DNA from: Gemmatimonadota bacterium
GTDB taxonomy: Bacteria; Gemmatimonadota; Gemmatimonadetes; Longimicrobiales; Gaopeijiaceae
Direction of reading: 5' to 3'
Length of the DNA stretch: 64,000 nt
Assembly: GCA_029863645.1 (NCBI GenBank)
Contig: JAOTVA010000006.1
Span: 1-64,000 of the forward strand
Each line of letters starts with the position of its first letter. Position 1 is the first letter of the stretch. Both the position numbers and the translations under genes were made by a program. Of the stretch, positions 53,824 through 63,172 are shown piece by piece. The notes under the pieces are model-generated. The model saw only the letters and a list, made by a program, of their open reading frames with translations, was not told where the DNA came from and ran no database searches.

Positions 53824-54555
53824 CTAGCGCCGCTTCGTCTTGACGACAATGACCCCGTTTGTGGCGTATGGATATCGATGGGCGGCCGTGGTTCCGCGCA
53901 GCACTTCGATCGACTCTACGTCGTTGGCGGGGATCTGGCTCAACACCTCCAGCGGAGGCCGCTCGCCCGTCACGGCTACATCGTCAATGACGACGAGCGG
54001 GTTGCCGTCCTGCGTGATGCTATTGAACCCACGTAGCCGAACCCATCCCATATTGGTGCCCACGCTGCCCGTGGACCTCATTGAGATACTAGGAATCTTG
54101 ATCGCGAGGAGATCGAGCGCGGATCCCGCTTCCGACGATGCCACGTCCGGGTCCACAACCACGACGATTACGTCGTCCAATACCGTTCCTACGTCTTCTG
54201 GCATGCGAAACTGAACGAAGACGATTCCGTCCTCGGTGATCTCAACCTGGTCGCGCACGCTCGGAAAGCCGGGCGCCGAGACACGGACCCACACTTTCCC
54301 TAGCGGAGCGTCGAGGATCGCGAAGTCACCCAGAGAACCGGTTTGGGTCTCGATGTCGGTGTCGATGATGGAAACCGTCGCGCCGATGATCGCCTCGAAA
54401 GTCGACTCCACGACGACCACCCCCTGCAAACGAGCGGACGACGTCGCAGAGCGTTCCTGACCATGCACCGGACCCGTTGCGGCGAGCGCCGCGGTCAGCA
54501 AGAGGGTCGTAAGAGCGGTGCTGCCAAGCGATTTCGCGGACGGCGCGTATGACAT
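53824..54555 (-). CDS. Barrel-less TonB plug-domain protein
   Basis: A 243-residue exported protein. ATG 54555 opens on a signal peptide ending near PVHGQ. Residues about 38-120 form a carboxypeptidase-regulatory-like domain (GVVVVESTFEAIIGATVSIID, then GSLGDFAILDAPLGKVWVRVSAPGF). Residues about 155-243 are a TonB receptor plug (MGWVRLRGFNSITQDGNPLVVIDDVAVTG, LSQIPANDVESIEVLRGTTAAHRYPYATNGVIVVKTK), as at the N-terminus of SusC-like receptors, but the protein stops where the 22-strand barrel would begin. It may be a periplasmic accessory. No TonB box is obvious. Confidence 0.8.
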   Translation of the reverse strand: MSYAPSAKSLGSTALTTLLLTAALAATGPVHGQERSATSSARLQGVVVVESTFEAIIGATVSIIDTDIETQTGSLGDFAILDAPLGKVWVRVSAPGFPSVRDQVEITEDGIVFVQFRMPEDVGTVLDDVIVVVVDPDVASSEAGSALDLLAIKIPSISMRSTGSVGTNMGWVRLRGFNSITQDGNPLVVIDDVAVTGERPPLEVLSQIPANDVESIEVLRGTTAAHRYPYATNGVIVVKTKRR

Positions 54556-54827
54556 AGCGCGATCTCCGTAAGGCCGTTGCCGTCTGCTGCGCGGGCGCGT
54601 AGTCCCGGTCGGCCGGAGCGTTCGGGAAATACTACCCCGAAACCGCAGAATGGAGCCTCGGATCCTGCGGAGCAAGAGGACTCCTGTCCGCCGAAGCCCA
54701 GTGACCTCGACGGGTTAAGTTCCCTAGAACCGCCGTTCCTTGATCGTTAGGATTCGCGATGCTCAGTCGAAGACCGCGGAAGAGACGGGGGTTCCTGGGC
54801 GGCAGACGGGCACGGGAGAGACGGTAG

Positions 54828-57800
54828 GTGACAGCAAAGGTGAAGGAGTTCGAGCGGGTGATGGCCGCGAATCGCGGGGAGATCGCGATTCGTGTCTTCC
54901 GTGCGTGCACCGAGCTGGGGAAGCGGACCATCGCCTTGTACAGCGAGGAGGACTCGCTCGCGCTGCACCGCTACAAGGCAGACGAGGCTTATCTGATCCC
55001 TTCCGAGCTGGGTCCCGTCGAGGCCTATCTCGACATCGAAGCCATCGTTTCGCTTGCCGTCGAGAAGAAGGTCGACGCGATCCACCCAGGGTACGGGTTT
55101 CTGTCCGAGAACGCCGACTTCGCACGGCGCTGCGCCGAGGAGGGCATCGTCTTCATCGGCCCCTCTCCGGAGCAGCTGAACCTCTTCGGAGACAAGATCA
55201 GCGCTCGGGAGCTCGCGCTCGCGGCCGGCCTTCCGGTCGTGCCGGGCACTCCAGAACCGGTGGACGACGACGAAGCGATCGCGTTCGCCGAGGAGATCGG
55301 CTACCCGGTCATGGTCAAGGCCGCGGCAGGTGGTGGGGGGAGGGGAATGCGGCGCGCGAAAGACCTTGACGAGCTCCGTCAAATGCTTCCCGTCGCCCGG
55401 CGTGAAGCCACCACGGCGTTCGGCCGAGGCGATCTGTACGTCGAGAAGCTCGTGCGGAATCCGCGTCACATCGAGGTTCAGATCCTGGCCGACAAGCATG
55501 GCCGGGTCGAGCACCTCTGGGAGCGGGATTGCTCGATCCAGCGTCGGCACCAGAAGGTGGTAGAGATCGCCCCGGCGATGGGCCTGGACCCCGACGTTCG
55601 CATGCGGATCTGTACGTCGGCGAAGGAACTCATGCTCCACGCCGGCTATCAGGGCGCCGGCACGGTGGAGTTCCTCCTCGAGCCCAACGGCGACTTCTTC
55701 TTCATCGAGGTGAATCCGCGCATCCAGGTCGAGCATACCGTCACGGAGCTCGTCATGGGCGTGGATCTCGTGCAGGCTCAGATCAAGGTTGCGGAGGGCT
55801 CGTCGCTCGCCGACATCGGCATCCCCGACGAGATCCCCGAGCCTAACGGCTACGCGATCCAGTGCCGCGTGACCACGGAGGATCCCGAGAACGACTTCCT
55901 GCCAGACGCGGGAAGGATCACCCACTATCGGTCACCCGGGGGGTTCGGGGTCCGCCTGGACGGCGCGACGGCCTTCACCGGAGCGATCGTGAGTCCCCAT
56001 TACGACTCGCTCCTCGTGAAGGTGTGCACTTATGCGCTCAGCTTCGAGGACGCGATCCGCAAGATGCGCCGCGCCCTCATGGAGTTCCGGATCCGCGGGC
56101 TCAAGACGAACATCCGGTTCCTCGAGAAGGTCGTCACGCATCCGGACTTCGCGGTCGGCGATTCCGACACGGGCTTCATCGCGGCGCACCCGGAGCTGCT
56201 GGACTTCCTGCCCCGACGGGACCGTGGCACGCGGTTGCTCCGCTACATCGGGCACATCGCGGTCAATGGCCAGGTCGAAGGTCCAAAGGGACGCACCAAG
56301 CCAGACTTCCGCGTGGCGCCGCTCCCGGCACCTGCGCCGGGATGGACGCCGCCGACGGATACCCTGAAGCGGGTCTTGGACTCGGAAGGGCCGGCGGCCG
56401 TTGTGGAGCGGCTTAAGAAGCAGAAGCAGGTCCTGTTCATGGACACGACCTTCCGAGATGCACACCAGTCGCTTCTCGCGACCCGGATGCGCTCGTTCGA
56501 CTTGCAGGCCGTCGCACGTGACACCGGGCGGCTGGCTCCCAACCTGTTTTCCATGGAGGTGTGGGGAGGGGCCACGTTCGACACCTCCTACCGCTTCCTG
56601 AAAGAGGATCCGTGGGAACGCCTGGCCAAGCTCCGCGAACGCATCCCGCACATCATGTTCCAGATGCTGCTGCGGGGCCAAAGCCTGGTGGGGTACTCCG
56701 CCTATCCGGACAACGCCGTGCAGGCGTTCGTGAAGGAGGCGGCTGACGCGGGAATCGATGTGTTCCGCATCTTCGATTCCCTGAACTGGGTGCCGAACAT
56801 GCAGATCTCGATCGACGCCGTACGGGCCCAGGGCAAGATCGCCGAGGTTGCGCTCTGTTATACGGGAGACGTGCTCGACAAGAGTCGCACACGTTATGAC
56901 CTGGCCTACTACGTGGCGCTTGCTCAGGAGATAGAGAAGGCAGGCGCGGACATCCTTGCGATCAAGGACATGGCGGGGCTGCTCAAGCCGGGTGCGGCCA
57001 AGATGCTGATCGAGGCCCTGCGCGACGCGACGGACTTGCCGGTTCACTTGCACACGCACGACAGCACCGGCGTGGGTGTCGCGACCTCTGTTCAAGCGGC
57101 GCTGGCCGGTGCCGCGGTCGTGGATGGATGTATCGACTCGCTTGCTGGAGGTACGTCTCAGCCGAGCCTGAGGGCGATCGCCGCCGCGTTGCAGGGGTCG
57201 GAACGGGAGTCCGATCTCGACTTGGATGCCCTCCAGCCGCTCAACGAATACTGGTCGACAGTCCGCAGCTACTACTCCTTCCTTGAGCGCGGCTCGATGG
57301 CACCGGACGCGCATGTCTTCCGCACTCAGGTGCCGGGTGGGCAATTCACCAACCTGAAGCACCAGGCCGAGGCCCTGGGACTTCTCGGCCAGTGGCGACA
57401 GGTCGTGCGCAGCTACCGTGAAGCCGACGCACTATTGGGCGAGCTCATCAAGGTGACCCCCTCGTCCAAAGCCGTAGGAGATCTCGCGCTCTTCATGGTC
57501 CAGAACGACCTGGATGGTGAGGAGCTGCTGCGGCGAGCGCCGGAGCTGAGCTTCCCCGAGTCGGTCGTCGGCCTGCTCAAGGGCCGCTTGGGCCGGCCTC
57601 CATACGGCTTCCCCGAGCAGTTACAGGCGGCGGTGTTGAGAGGCGAGAAGCCGCTCGAGGATCGTCCCGGTGCCTACCTGGACCCCGTGGACTTCGACGC
57701 CGTCCGCCGCGAGGTCACCGAGCTCATGGAGGACGAGCCGGTTACCCGGCCGGTCACCGATCGGGAAGTGCTGTCACGGATCATGTTCCCGGAGGTGTAC

Positions 57801-58310
57801 CGTGAGTTCGCAGCCCATCGGGCTGCGCACGGAGACACCTCGGCGCTGGACACGCCCACGTTCTTCTATGGGCCGGCCGTAGGGTCTCGGGTGGCCGTCG
57901 ACATCGAAGAGGGCAAGACGCTCATCATCCGGCTCATCTCCATCGGTGATGTCCATGCCGATGGCACGCGGCCGGTGGTCTTCGAGCTGAATGGCCATGC
58001 ACGTGAAGTCCGCATTCGCGACCTCGAAGTATCCATCGCCGCCCACGTGCGGGCGAAGGCGGAGCCCGGGAATTGGCAGGAAGTCGGGGCCTCGATGCCC
58101 GGCAAGGTGGTCAAGATCCTCGTGCAGGCCGGCGAGACCGTTCCCAAGGGTGGAGATCTTCTGGTGACCGAGGCGATGAAGATGGAGACGAGCCTAAGGT
58201 CTCCGCGTCACGCCGTGGTCGAGGAAGTCCTGACCCAGCAAGGCGACGCCGTGGACGCAGGCGACCTCCTCATGCGCCTGGGACCCGTGCCCGAGACCGA
58301 AGAAGTCTAG
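54828..58310 (+). CDS. pyc: Pyruvate carboxylase
   Basis: An 1160-residue single-chain biotin enzyme that makes oxaloacetate from pyruvate and bicarbonate (anaplerosis). The domains are in the usual order: biotin carboxylase (about 8-455; AAAGGGGRGMR, EVNPRIQVEHTVTE), carboxyltransferase (about 530-830; FMDTTFRDAHQSLLATRMR with metal ligands, HTHDSTGVGVATSV with HxH), and the C-terminal biotinyl domain (VTEAMKMETSLRSP). Length and order match PycA from aerobes. The start is GTG 54828 with GGGAGAG upstream. The gene is alone, with divergent promoters in the 272-nt gap to the plug-protein gene. Confidence 0.95.
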   Translation: MTAKVKEFERVMAANRGEIAIRVFRACTELGKRTIALYSEEDSLALHRYKADEAYLIPSELGPVEAYLDIEAIVSLAVEKKVDAIHPGYGFLSENADFARRCAEEGIVFIGPSPEQLNLFGDKISARELALAAGLPVVPGTPEPVDDDEAIAFAEEIGYPVMVKAAAGGGGRGMRRAKDLDELRQMLPVARREATTAFGRGDLYVEKLVRNPRHIEVQILADKHGRVEHLWERDCSIQRRHQKVVEIAPAMGLDPDVRMRICTSAKELMLHAGYQGAGTVEFLLEPNGDFFFIEVNPRIQVEHTVTELVMGVDLVQAQIKVAEGSSLADIGIPDEIPEPNGYAIQCRVTTEDPENDFLPDAGRITHYRSPGGFGVRLDGATAFTGAIVSPHYDSLLVKVCTYALSFEDAIRKMRRALMEFRIRGLKTNIRFLEKVVTHPDFAVGDSDTGFIAAHPELLDFLPRRDRGTRLLRYIGHIAVNGQVEGPKGRTKPDFRVAPLPAPAPGWTPPTDTLKRVLDSEGPAAVVERLKKQKQVLFMDTTFRDAHQSLLATRMRSFDLQAVARDTGRLAPNLFSMEVWGGATFDTSYRFLKEDPWERLAKLRERIPHIMFQMLLRGQSLVGYSAYPDNAVQAFVKEAADAGIDVFRIFDSLNWVPNMQISIDAVRAQGKIAEVALCYTGDVLDKSRTRYDLAYYVALAQEIEKAGADILAIKDMAGLLKPGAAKMLIEALRDATDLPVHLHTHDSTGVGVATSVQAALAGAAVVDGCIDSLAGGTSQPSLRAIAAALQGSERESDLDLDALQPLNEYWSTVRSYYSFLERGSMAPDAHVFRTQVPGGQFTNLKHQAEALGLLGQWRQVVRSYREADALLGELIKVTPSSKAVGDLALFMVQNDLDGEELLRRAPELSFPESVVGLLKGRLGRPPYGFPEQLQAAVLRGEKPLEDRPGAYLDPVDFDAVRREVTELMEDEPVTRPVTDREVLSRIMFPEVYREFAAHRAAHGDTSALDTPTFFYGPAVGSRVAVDIEEGKTLIIRLISIGDVHADGTRPVVFELNGHAREVRIRDLEVSIAAHVRAKAEPGNWQEVGASMPGKVVKILVQAGETVPKGGDLLVTEAMKMETSLRSPRHAVVEEVLTQQGDAVDAGDLLMRLGPVPETEEV

Positions 58311-58358
58311 GCTCACTCCTGCTGGCGCCCTTCGCGCTGGAGGGTCAGAATAACCGTC

Positions 58359-58377
58359 CCGGCCATGGCTCGGCCGG
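58359..58377 (+). terminator. Weak hairpin after pyruvate carboxylase gene
   Basis: CCGGCC (58359-58364) and GGCCGG (58372-58377) can form a 6-bp stem 48 nt after the pyc stop. It is short and lacks a T-run; it may be a terminator or nothing. Confidence 0.25.
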
Positions 58378-58412
58378 TGCCGAGTCTGCCTCCGCTCCAC
58401 AGGAGTGTCGCC

Positions 58413-59291
58413 ATGAAACGTGTGCCGTATTTGCTATGCGGCCTGCTCGCATGTGCCCTGCCGGTTGCGGCGCAGGACTTCGACCAGATCCAGATCACTA
58501 CCACGCCCGTTCGGGGCTCGATCTACATGCTCCAGGGAAGTGGCGGCAATATCGGAGTCTCCATCGGTGACGACGGGACGATGATTGTCGACGACCAGTT
58601 CGGTCCTCTGACGCAGAAGATTACGGCGGCCATTGCGAGGCTCACGCCGAATCCCGTGAACTACGTGGTCAACTCCCACTGGCACTACGACCACTCCGAC
58701 GGGAACGTGAACTTCGGCCGCGCCGGTGCGACGATCGTGGCGCACGAAAACAGCCGCACGCGCATGATGTCCGACCAGATCGTGTCGCTGAGCAACCGCC
58801 TGCAGGAGGCCTACTCGGAAGAGGGGCTTCCCAAGATCACGTTCTATCGATCGATGCGCTTTCACTACAACGACGACGCAATCGACGTCGTGCATCTCGG
58901 GCCAGCCCACACGAACGGAGACGCGTTCGTCTACTTCCGTGACACCAACGTGATCCACACGGGTGATGTCTACGTCCGCTACGGCTTGCCCTTCATCGAC
59001 AATCCGAACGGCGGCTCCATTAGCGGCATGATCGAGTCCGTGTGGACCATCGCTGGCATGATCGACGACGACACGATCGTCATCCCTGGCCACGGTCAGC
59101 TCTCGAACCGCGACGACATGCTGGCGTATAGGGCCATGCTCGTAACGATTCGCGACCGCATGCAGACGCTGATGGATCAGGGCCGCACGCCCGACCAGAT
59201 CGTCGCCGCCAACCCGACGCGGGGATACGCGGAACCAGGACCGGGGACCGAGCGCTGGATCAGGGCTGCCTTCGACGACCTCTCCCGATGA
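58413..59291 (+). CDS. Exported metallo-beta-lactamase-fold hydrolase
   Basis: A 292-residue protein. ATG 58413 has AGGAG 7 nt upstream and a signal peptide ending at ALPVAAQ. The metal site is NSHWHYDHSDGN (HxHxDH), with a second His in LGPAHTNGDAFVYF, an Asp in HTGDVYVRYGLPF and the His of VIPGHGQL: a complete dizinc MBL-fold site. Family members of this exported type (including quinoprotein relay/SoxH- and cyclase-like groups) hydrolyse diverse esters and amides, so the substrate is not known. Its stop overlaps the ATG of the haloacid-dehalogenase-like gene, heading a seven-gene operon with an ABC importer. Confidence 0.85.
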   Translation: MKRVPYLLCGLLACALPVAAQDFDQIQITTTPVRGSIYMLQGSGGNIGVSIGDDGTMIVDDQFGPLTQKITAAIARLTPNPVNYVVNSHWHYDHSDGNVNFGRAGATIVAHENSRTRMMSDQIVSLSNRLQEAYSEEGLPKITFYRSMRFHYNDDAIDVVHLGPAHTNGDAFVYFRDTNVIHTGDVYVRYGLPFIDNPNGGSISGMIESVWTIAGMIDDDTIVIPGHGQLSNRDDMLAYRAMLVTIRDRMQTLMDQGRTPDQIVAANPTRGYAEPGPGTERWIRAAFDDLSR

Positions 59292-60103
59292 GCGGGCGCC
59301 CGCTCGAGCGGCGAGAGTTTCTTTCGGTCGGAGCGCTTTCTGTGGCCGGTGCGCTCGCTCCTGATGAGGCCCGGGTCGAAGCGCGACCCCAGGTCGCCAG
59401 CCAAGTGAAGGCGCTTACGTTCGACGTGTTCGGCACGGTGGTCGACTGGAGAACTTCGCTCATACGCGAAGGCCAGCAGTTGACGCGCACACACGGGATC
59501 CAAGCGGACTGGGAGGCCTTCGCCGATGGCTGGCGGTCGGGCTACGGCCCCGCCATGAACCGAGTGAGAACCGGCGAGCTCCCGTGGACCAAGATCGACG
59601 ACCTGCATCGCATGATCTTGGACGATCTCCTGGTCGAGTTCTCGATCCGGGGTCTTTCCGAGGCTGAGATCGACAACCTCAATCGGGCCTGGCATCGCCT
59701 CATACCCTGGTCGGACAGCGTTACGGGTCTATACCGACTCAAGTCGCGGTATGTGATCAGCACGCTGTCCAACGGTAACGTCTCCCTGTTGACGAACATG
59801 GCCAAGAATGCCGGCCTCCCTTGGGACTGTGTGCTTTCTGCGGAGCTGACCGGTCACTACAAGACCGATCCCGAGGTGTACGAGAAGGCGGCGGATCTGT
59901 TGAGCCTTCCACCGACCGAGGTCATGATGGTGGCGGCGCATCGGGGTGACCTCGTCGCTGCCAAGGCGATCGGATTCAAGACGGCACTCGTGCACAGGCC
60001 CCTCGAGTATGGGCCGAACCGCGAGGTCGATCTGAGCCCTGACCCGCGCTTCGATTACAACGCGATGAGCTTCATCGAGCTAGCGGAGCAAATGGGCATT
60101 TGA
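59288..60103 (+). CDS. Haloacid dehalogenase type II-like enzyme with Tat-type signal
   Basis: A 271-residue HAD-superfamily protein resembling L-2-haloacid dehalogenases, which replace halide by hydroxyl on 2-haloacids. Nucleophile Asp46 is in LTFDVFGTVVDW; the motif II TLSNGN, the motif III Lys in GHYKTDPEVYEKA, and the late acidic loop VAAHRGDLVAAKAIGF are in place. The N-terminus (LERREFLSVGALSVAGALA) fits a Tat signal with twin Arg at 8-9, so the enzyme is probably exported folded, which is unusual. It overlaps its neighbours on both sides (ATGA and TTGA). Other HAD reactions, such as phosphatase activity, are possible. Confidence 0.75.
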   Translation: MSGRPLERREFLSVGALSVAGALAPDEARVEARPQVASQVKALTFDVFGTVVDWRTSLIREGQQLTRTHGIQADWEAFADGWRSGYGPAMNRVRTGELPWTKIDDLHRMILDDLLVEFSIRGLSEAEIDNLNRAWHRLIPWSDSVTGLYRLKSRYVISTLSNGNVSLLTNMAKNAGLPWDCVLSAELTGHYKTDPEVYEKAADLLSLPPTEVMMVAAHRGDLVAAKAIGFKTALVHRPLEYGPNREVDLSPDPRFDYNAMSFIELAEQMGI

Positions 60104-61332
60104 GCCCCGGGATGAGACGCATCAGGCGGAGATCAGGTTCTGCGGGCAGGCTCGTTCTGTTGGCGAGCGTGGTATTCCTAGCCGGCGCGTGCGGTGGTGA
60201 AGGGGGCGCGGGCGAGGACGGCCTGGAAGTGGTCCCCATCGGCTTCGCTGGGCCGCTGAGCGGCGGCGCCGCGTACTATGGGCGTAACGTCCTGCGTGGG
60301 CTGCAGATGGCGTCCGACGAGATCGCCGAGTCGGGTGGCTTCATGGTGGACGGGCGGGCTCATCGCTTCGAGATCGTTACCGCCGATGACCGCTACCTGC
60401 CGTACGAGACTTCAACGGCGGCGCGACGCTTGCTACAGCAGAACCAACCGGCCGTCATTCTCGTGCCCCACGCCGGGGGAATTCGCGCACTGCAGGAGAT
60501 CAACCTGCGGGAGCCGAAATTCCTGCTGTTGGCGTACAGCAGCGAGCCCAGCATTCTCGAGGCGCAGAACCCGCTCATGGTGATGCTGCCGCCGCGCTTC
60601 GATGGCTACCAGGAGCCGTTTATCGACGTGCTGATGCCTCGTTTCGGTAACAGGCTTGCTCTCTTGGGCACGACTACGGCCTACGGGCGAGCGTGGACTG
60701 AAAGTGTCACGGCCGAGTGGACCAGCCGCGGCGGGACGGTGGGCCGCGACCACGGCGTCGACTACAACACGACGACGGATTTCACGGGCGCGGTGAGCCG
60801 CGCGTTGGCAGACAACCCGGACGTCCTGTTCATCGGTGGGCCTTCTCAGCCGACGGCTCTCGTGATCCGGGCCGCTCGTGAGCAGGGCTTCGGGGGCGGA
60901 TTCCTCATTATGGACCAGGCCAAGTTCATGGAGATGCTCGACATCGTCTCCATGGAGGCGCTCGAGGGCGCGGTGGGTGTGTATCCGCAGTCGCTCTACC
61001 CTACGGAGGGCACTCCTGGCTGGGTCGCGCGTTATCACGAGCGCTTTGGACAGGACTTTCAGGTGCCGACGAGCGAAGTGGCGATCAACTACCAGGGCCT
61101 GCACCTGGTCGCTCGTGCGATGGAGCTGGCCGGGACGACCACCGACCCGGAGGCCATCCGCGCGCGTATCGGCGAAGCGGCGCGCACGATGCCTGACGAA
61201 CTCCGGATCTTCGATATGGGGGGCGTCACGGATGCCGGGCACCTGACCCGAGCCGTGTTCGCAGCCCACGTGTTGAACGGCGAGTTCATCGCCGTGCCGA
61301 TTCCGGTGCCCGCCAGCACCCAGCTCCGGTAG
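60100..61332 (+). CDS. Liv-type ABC importer substrate-binding lipoprotein
   Basis: A 410-residue predicted lipoprotein of periplasmic-binding-protein type I, as in branched-chain amino acid importers (LivJ/K). The lipobox FLAGAC is at about residues 27-32; the mature part has IGFAGPLSGGAAYYGRNVLRGLQMASDEI, typical of the family, and DDRYLPYETSTAARRLLQQ. The start is TTG 60100, overlapping the stop of the HAD gene; ATG 60112 is an alternative. It precedes two permeases and two ATPases of the same system. The substrate is unknown; Leu/Ile/Val, amides, urea or aromatic acids are all possible in the family. Confidence 0.88.
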   Translation: MSPGMRRIRRRSGSAGRLVLLASVVFLAGACGGEGGAGEDGLEVVPIGFAGPLSGGAAYYGRNVLRGLQMASDEIAESGGFMVDGRAHRFEIVTADDRYLPYETSTAARRLLQQNQPAVILVPHAGGIRALQEINLREPKFLLLAYSSEPSILEAQNPLMVMLPPRFDGYQEPFIDVLMPRFGNRLALLGTTTAYGRAWTESVTAEWTSRGGTVGRDHGVDYNTTTDFTGAVSRALADNPDVLFIGGPSQPTALVIRAAREQGFGGGFLIMDQAKFMEMLDIVSMEALEGAVGVYPQSLYPTEGTPGWVARYHERFGQDFQVPTSEVAINYQGLHLVARAMELAGTTTDPEAIRARIGEAARTMPDELRIFDMGGVTDAGHLTRAVFAAHVLNGEFIAVPIPVPASTQLR

Positions 61333-61344
61333 AAGCGCCGGCGC

Positions 61345-62205
61345 TTGACGCTCTTTGCCCAGCAGTTCGTCAACGGCATAGCACTGGGCAGCGTATACGC
61401 TCTCGTCGCCCTCGGGCTAACGCTGGTCTACGGTGTGCTCAAAGTGCCGAACTTCGCCCACGGGGCGCTCTACATGGCCGGCGCGTACGTCGTGTACGTG
61501 ATGCTGACGGCGGTGGGCGGGTCGTATGCGCTCGCGATCGCCGTCGCCGTCGTCGTGATCGCGGTGATGGGCGCGGCCATGGAGTTCGTTGTATTTCGCA
61601 GGCTCGAGGGGAAGTCGTCCGTGCACGCGATGATCGCCGCACTGGGTGTGCTCTTCTTTCTCGAGGGCACCGCCGACGTGATCTGGGGCCCAGACTTCAG
61701 GCCGGTCCCTACGCCGCTCGATGGCGTCGTGACCGCCTTCGGTATCAACATCACCGAGCAGCGCATCCTTGTGATCGTAGCGGCCATCGTCGCTATGGCG
61801 GGCCTGTACTTCCTGCTGAAGCGCACACTCGTCGGAATGAGCATCGAGGCCATGGCCCAGGACCGCGAAGGCGCGCTTCTGGTGGGCATCGACACCCGCC
61901 GCGTGGCGCTGATCACGTTCGCGATCTCGGGGGCCTTGGCGGCGATCGCCGGCGCGCTCATTGCGCCGCTCGTCCTGGTATTCCCGACCATGGGTGCGGT
62001 CATCATCCTCAAGGCATTCGTAATCGTGATCTTGGGAGGCATGGGGAGCGTGCCAGGCGCCATCCTGGGGGGATACCTCCTCGCGTTGGCCGAGACGATG
62101 GCCGGCACCTACGTGGCCTTCGCTTTTTCCGAGTTGATCGCGTTCGCCCTGCTCGTGTTGGTGCTGGTCTTCCGGCCGACGGGCCTGTTCCAGAAGGGTG
62201 TGTGA
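61345..62205 (+). CDS. livH: Liv-type ABC importer permease (LivH)
   Basis: A 286-residue inner-membrane permease with about eight membrane helices. It shows LVALGLTLVYGVLKVPNFAHGALYM, the family's N-terminal signature, and the coupling-loop region AQDREGALLVGIDTRRVALITFAISGALAAIAGAL, then LKAFVIVILGGMGSVPGAILGGYLLALAE. The start is TTG 61345, 12 nt after the stop of the binding-protein gene. It forms a dimer with LivM. Confidence 0.92.
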   Translation: MTLFAQQFVNGIALGSVYALVALGLTLVYGVLKVPNFAHGALYMAGAYVVYVMLTAVGGSYALAIAVAVVVIAVMGAAMEFVVFRRLEGKSSVHAMIAALGVLFFLEGTADVIWGPDFRPVPTPLDGVVTAFGINITEQRILVIVAAIVAMAGLYFLLKRTLVGMSIEAMAQDREGALLVGIDTRRVALITFAISGALAAIAGALIAPLVLVFPTMGAVIILKAFVIVILGGMGSVPGAILGGYLLALAETMAGTYVAFAFSELIAFALLVLVLVFRPTGLFQKGV

Positions 62206-62206
62206 G

Positions 62207-63172
62207 GTGGGCTCGGCTCATGTGAGACGGGCGGTCGCCCTCGGGGTGCCCCTCGTGCTCGCGATCCTCTTTCCGCTCTTGGTGAACAACCCGTATCTGG
62301 TGAGCGTCGCGGTGTCGGCTTACGTGACCGCGATCGCGGTGTACGGACTGAACGTGATGCTCGGGTACACGGGTCAGCTCTCGCTGGCTCACGCCGGCTT
62401 CTACGGCATCGGCGGCTACACCGTCGGCATACTCACCTCGGACTACGGGTTCTCGTTCTGGCTCGCGCTTCCTATCGCGCTCGCGTTCACCAGCCTGCTG
62501 GGTCACCTCATCGGGCTGGCCGCCCTCCGTACGCGGCACGACTACTTCGCCATTTTTACGCTCGCGGTGGGCGTGATGATCGTCATCGTCATCGAGCGAT
62601 GGGAGAGCCTCACCGGCGGTACCGACGGGCTGATTGGGATTCCGGCCCCCGGCAGCATCGGACCGCTGAGTTTCACTTCGCTGAACTCTCAGTACTACCT
62701 CGCCCTCGCCTTCCTGGTCTTCACCATTTACGTGGTGTGGAGCCTGATGCACTCGCTGGTCGGGCGAACGTTTCTCGCCGTGCGAAACAGCGAAGAGCTC
62801 GCGCGCGCCGTCGGCATCGACGCCGGACGCACGCACCAACTTTCGTTCGTGATCTCCGCAGCGCTGGCGGCCCTGGGTGGCGGGCTGTATGCGGCGTTCT
62901 CGGGTTCGATCGGGCCTGACGTGGGCGACGTTCCCATGACCTTCAACATGCTGGTCTATCTAATGATCGGCGGCGTGGCTTCGCTGCCCGGCCCCCTTGT
63001 AGGCACGATCCTCATCATGGGTCTCATGCAGGCCCTGCAGGCGTTCCAGGAATACACACTGATGATCCTGGGCCCCATCCTAATCCTTGTCGTCGTCTTC
63101 TTCCCAGGTGGGCTGGCCGGACAGGGTAAGGTCCTGTTCGAGAGGCTCACGCGTCGCGAGGCGGACCAATGA
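62207..63172 (+). CDS. livM: Liv-type ABC importer permease (LivM)
   Basis: A 321-residue permease with about nine hydrophobic segments. It shows GLNVMLGYTGQLSLAHAGFYGIGGY, the LivM signature, and the coupling region AVRNSEELARAVGIDAGRTHQLSFVISAALAALGGGLYA. I chose GTG 62207, with GAAGGG upstream; GTG 62198 and 62222 are alternatives. It follows livH by 1 nt and overlaps livG by 4 nt. Length is normal. Confidence 0.92.
   Translation: MGSAHVRRAVALGVPLVLAILFPLLVNNPYLVSVAVSAYVTAIAVYGLNVMLGYTGQLSLAHAGFYGIGGYTVGILTSDYGFSFWLALPIALAFTSLLGHLIGLAALRTRHDYFAIFTLAVGVMIVIVIERWESLTGGTDGLIGIPAPGSIGPLSFTSLNSQYYLALAFLVFTIYVVWSLMHSLVGRTFLAVRNSEELARAVGIDAGRTHQLSFVISAALAALGGGLYAAFSGSIGPDVGDVPMTFNMLVYLMIGGVASLPGPLVGTILIMGLMQALQAFQEYTLMILGPILILVVVFFPGGLAGQGKVLFERLTRREADQ

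Noticed and set aside
55932-57362. Open frame of 476 codons on the minus strand
   Set aside because: Antisense to pyruvate carboxylase, His/Arg-rich, no motif.
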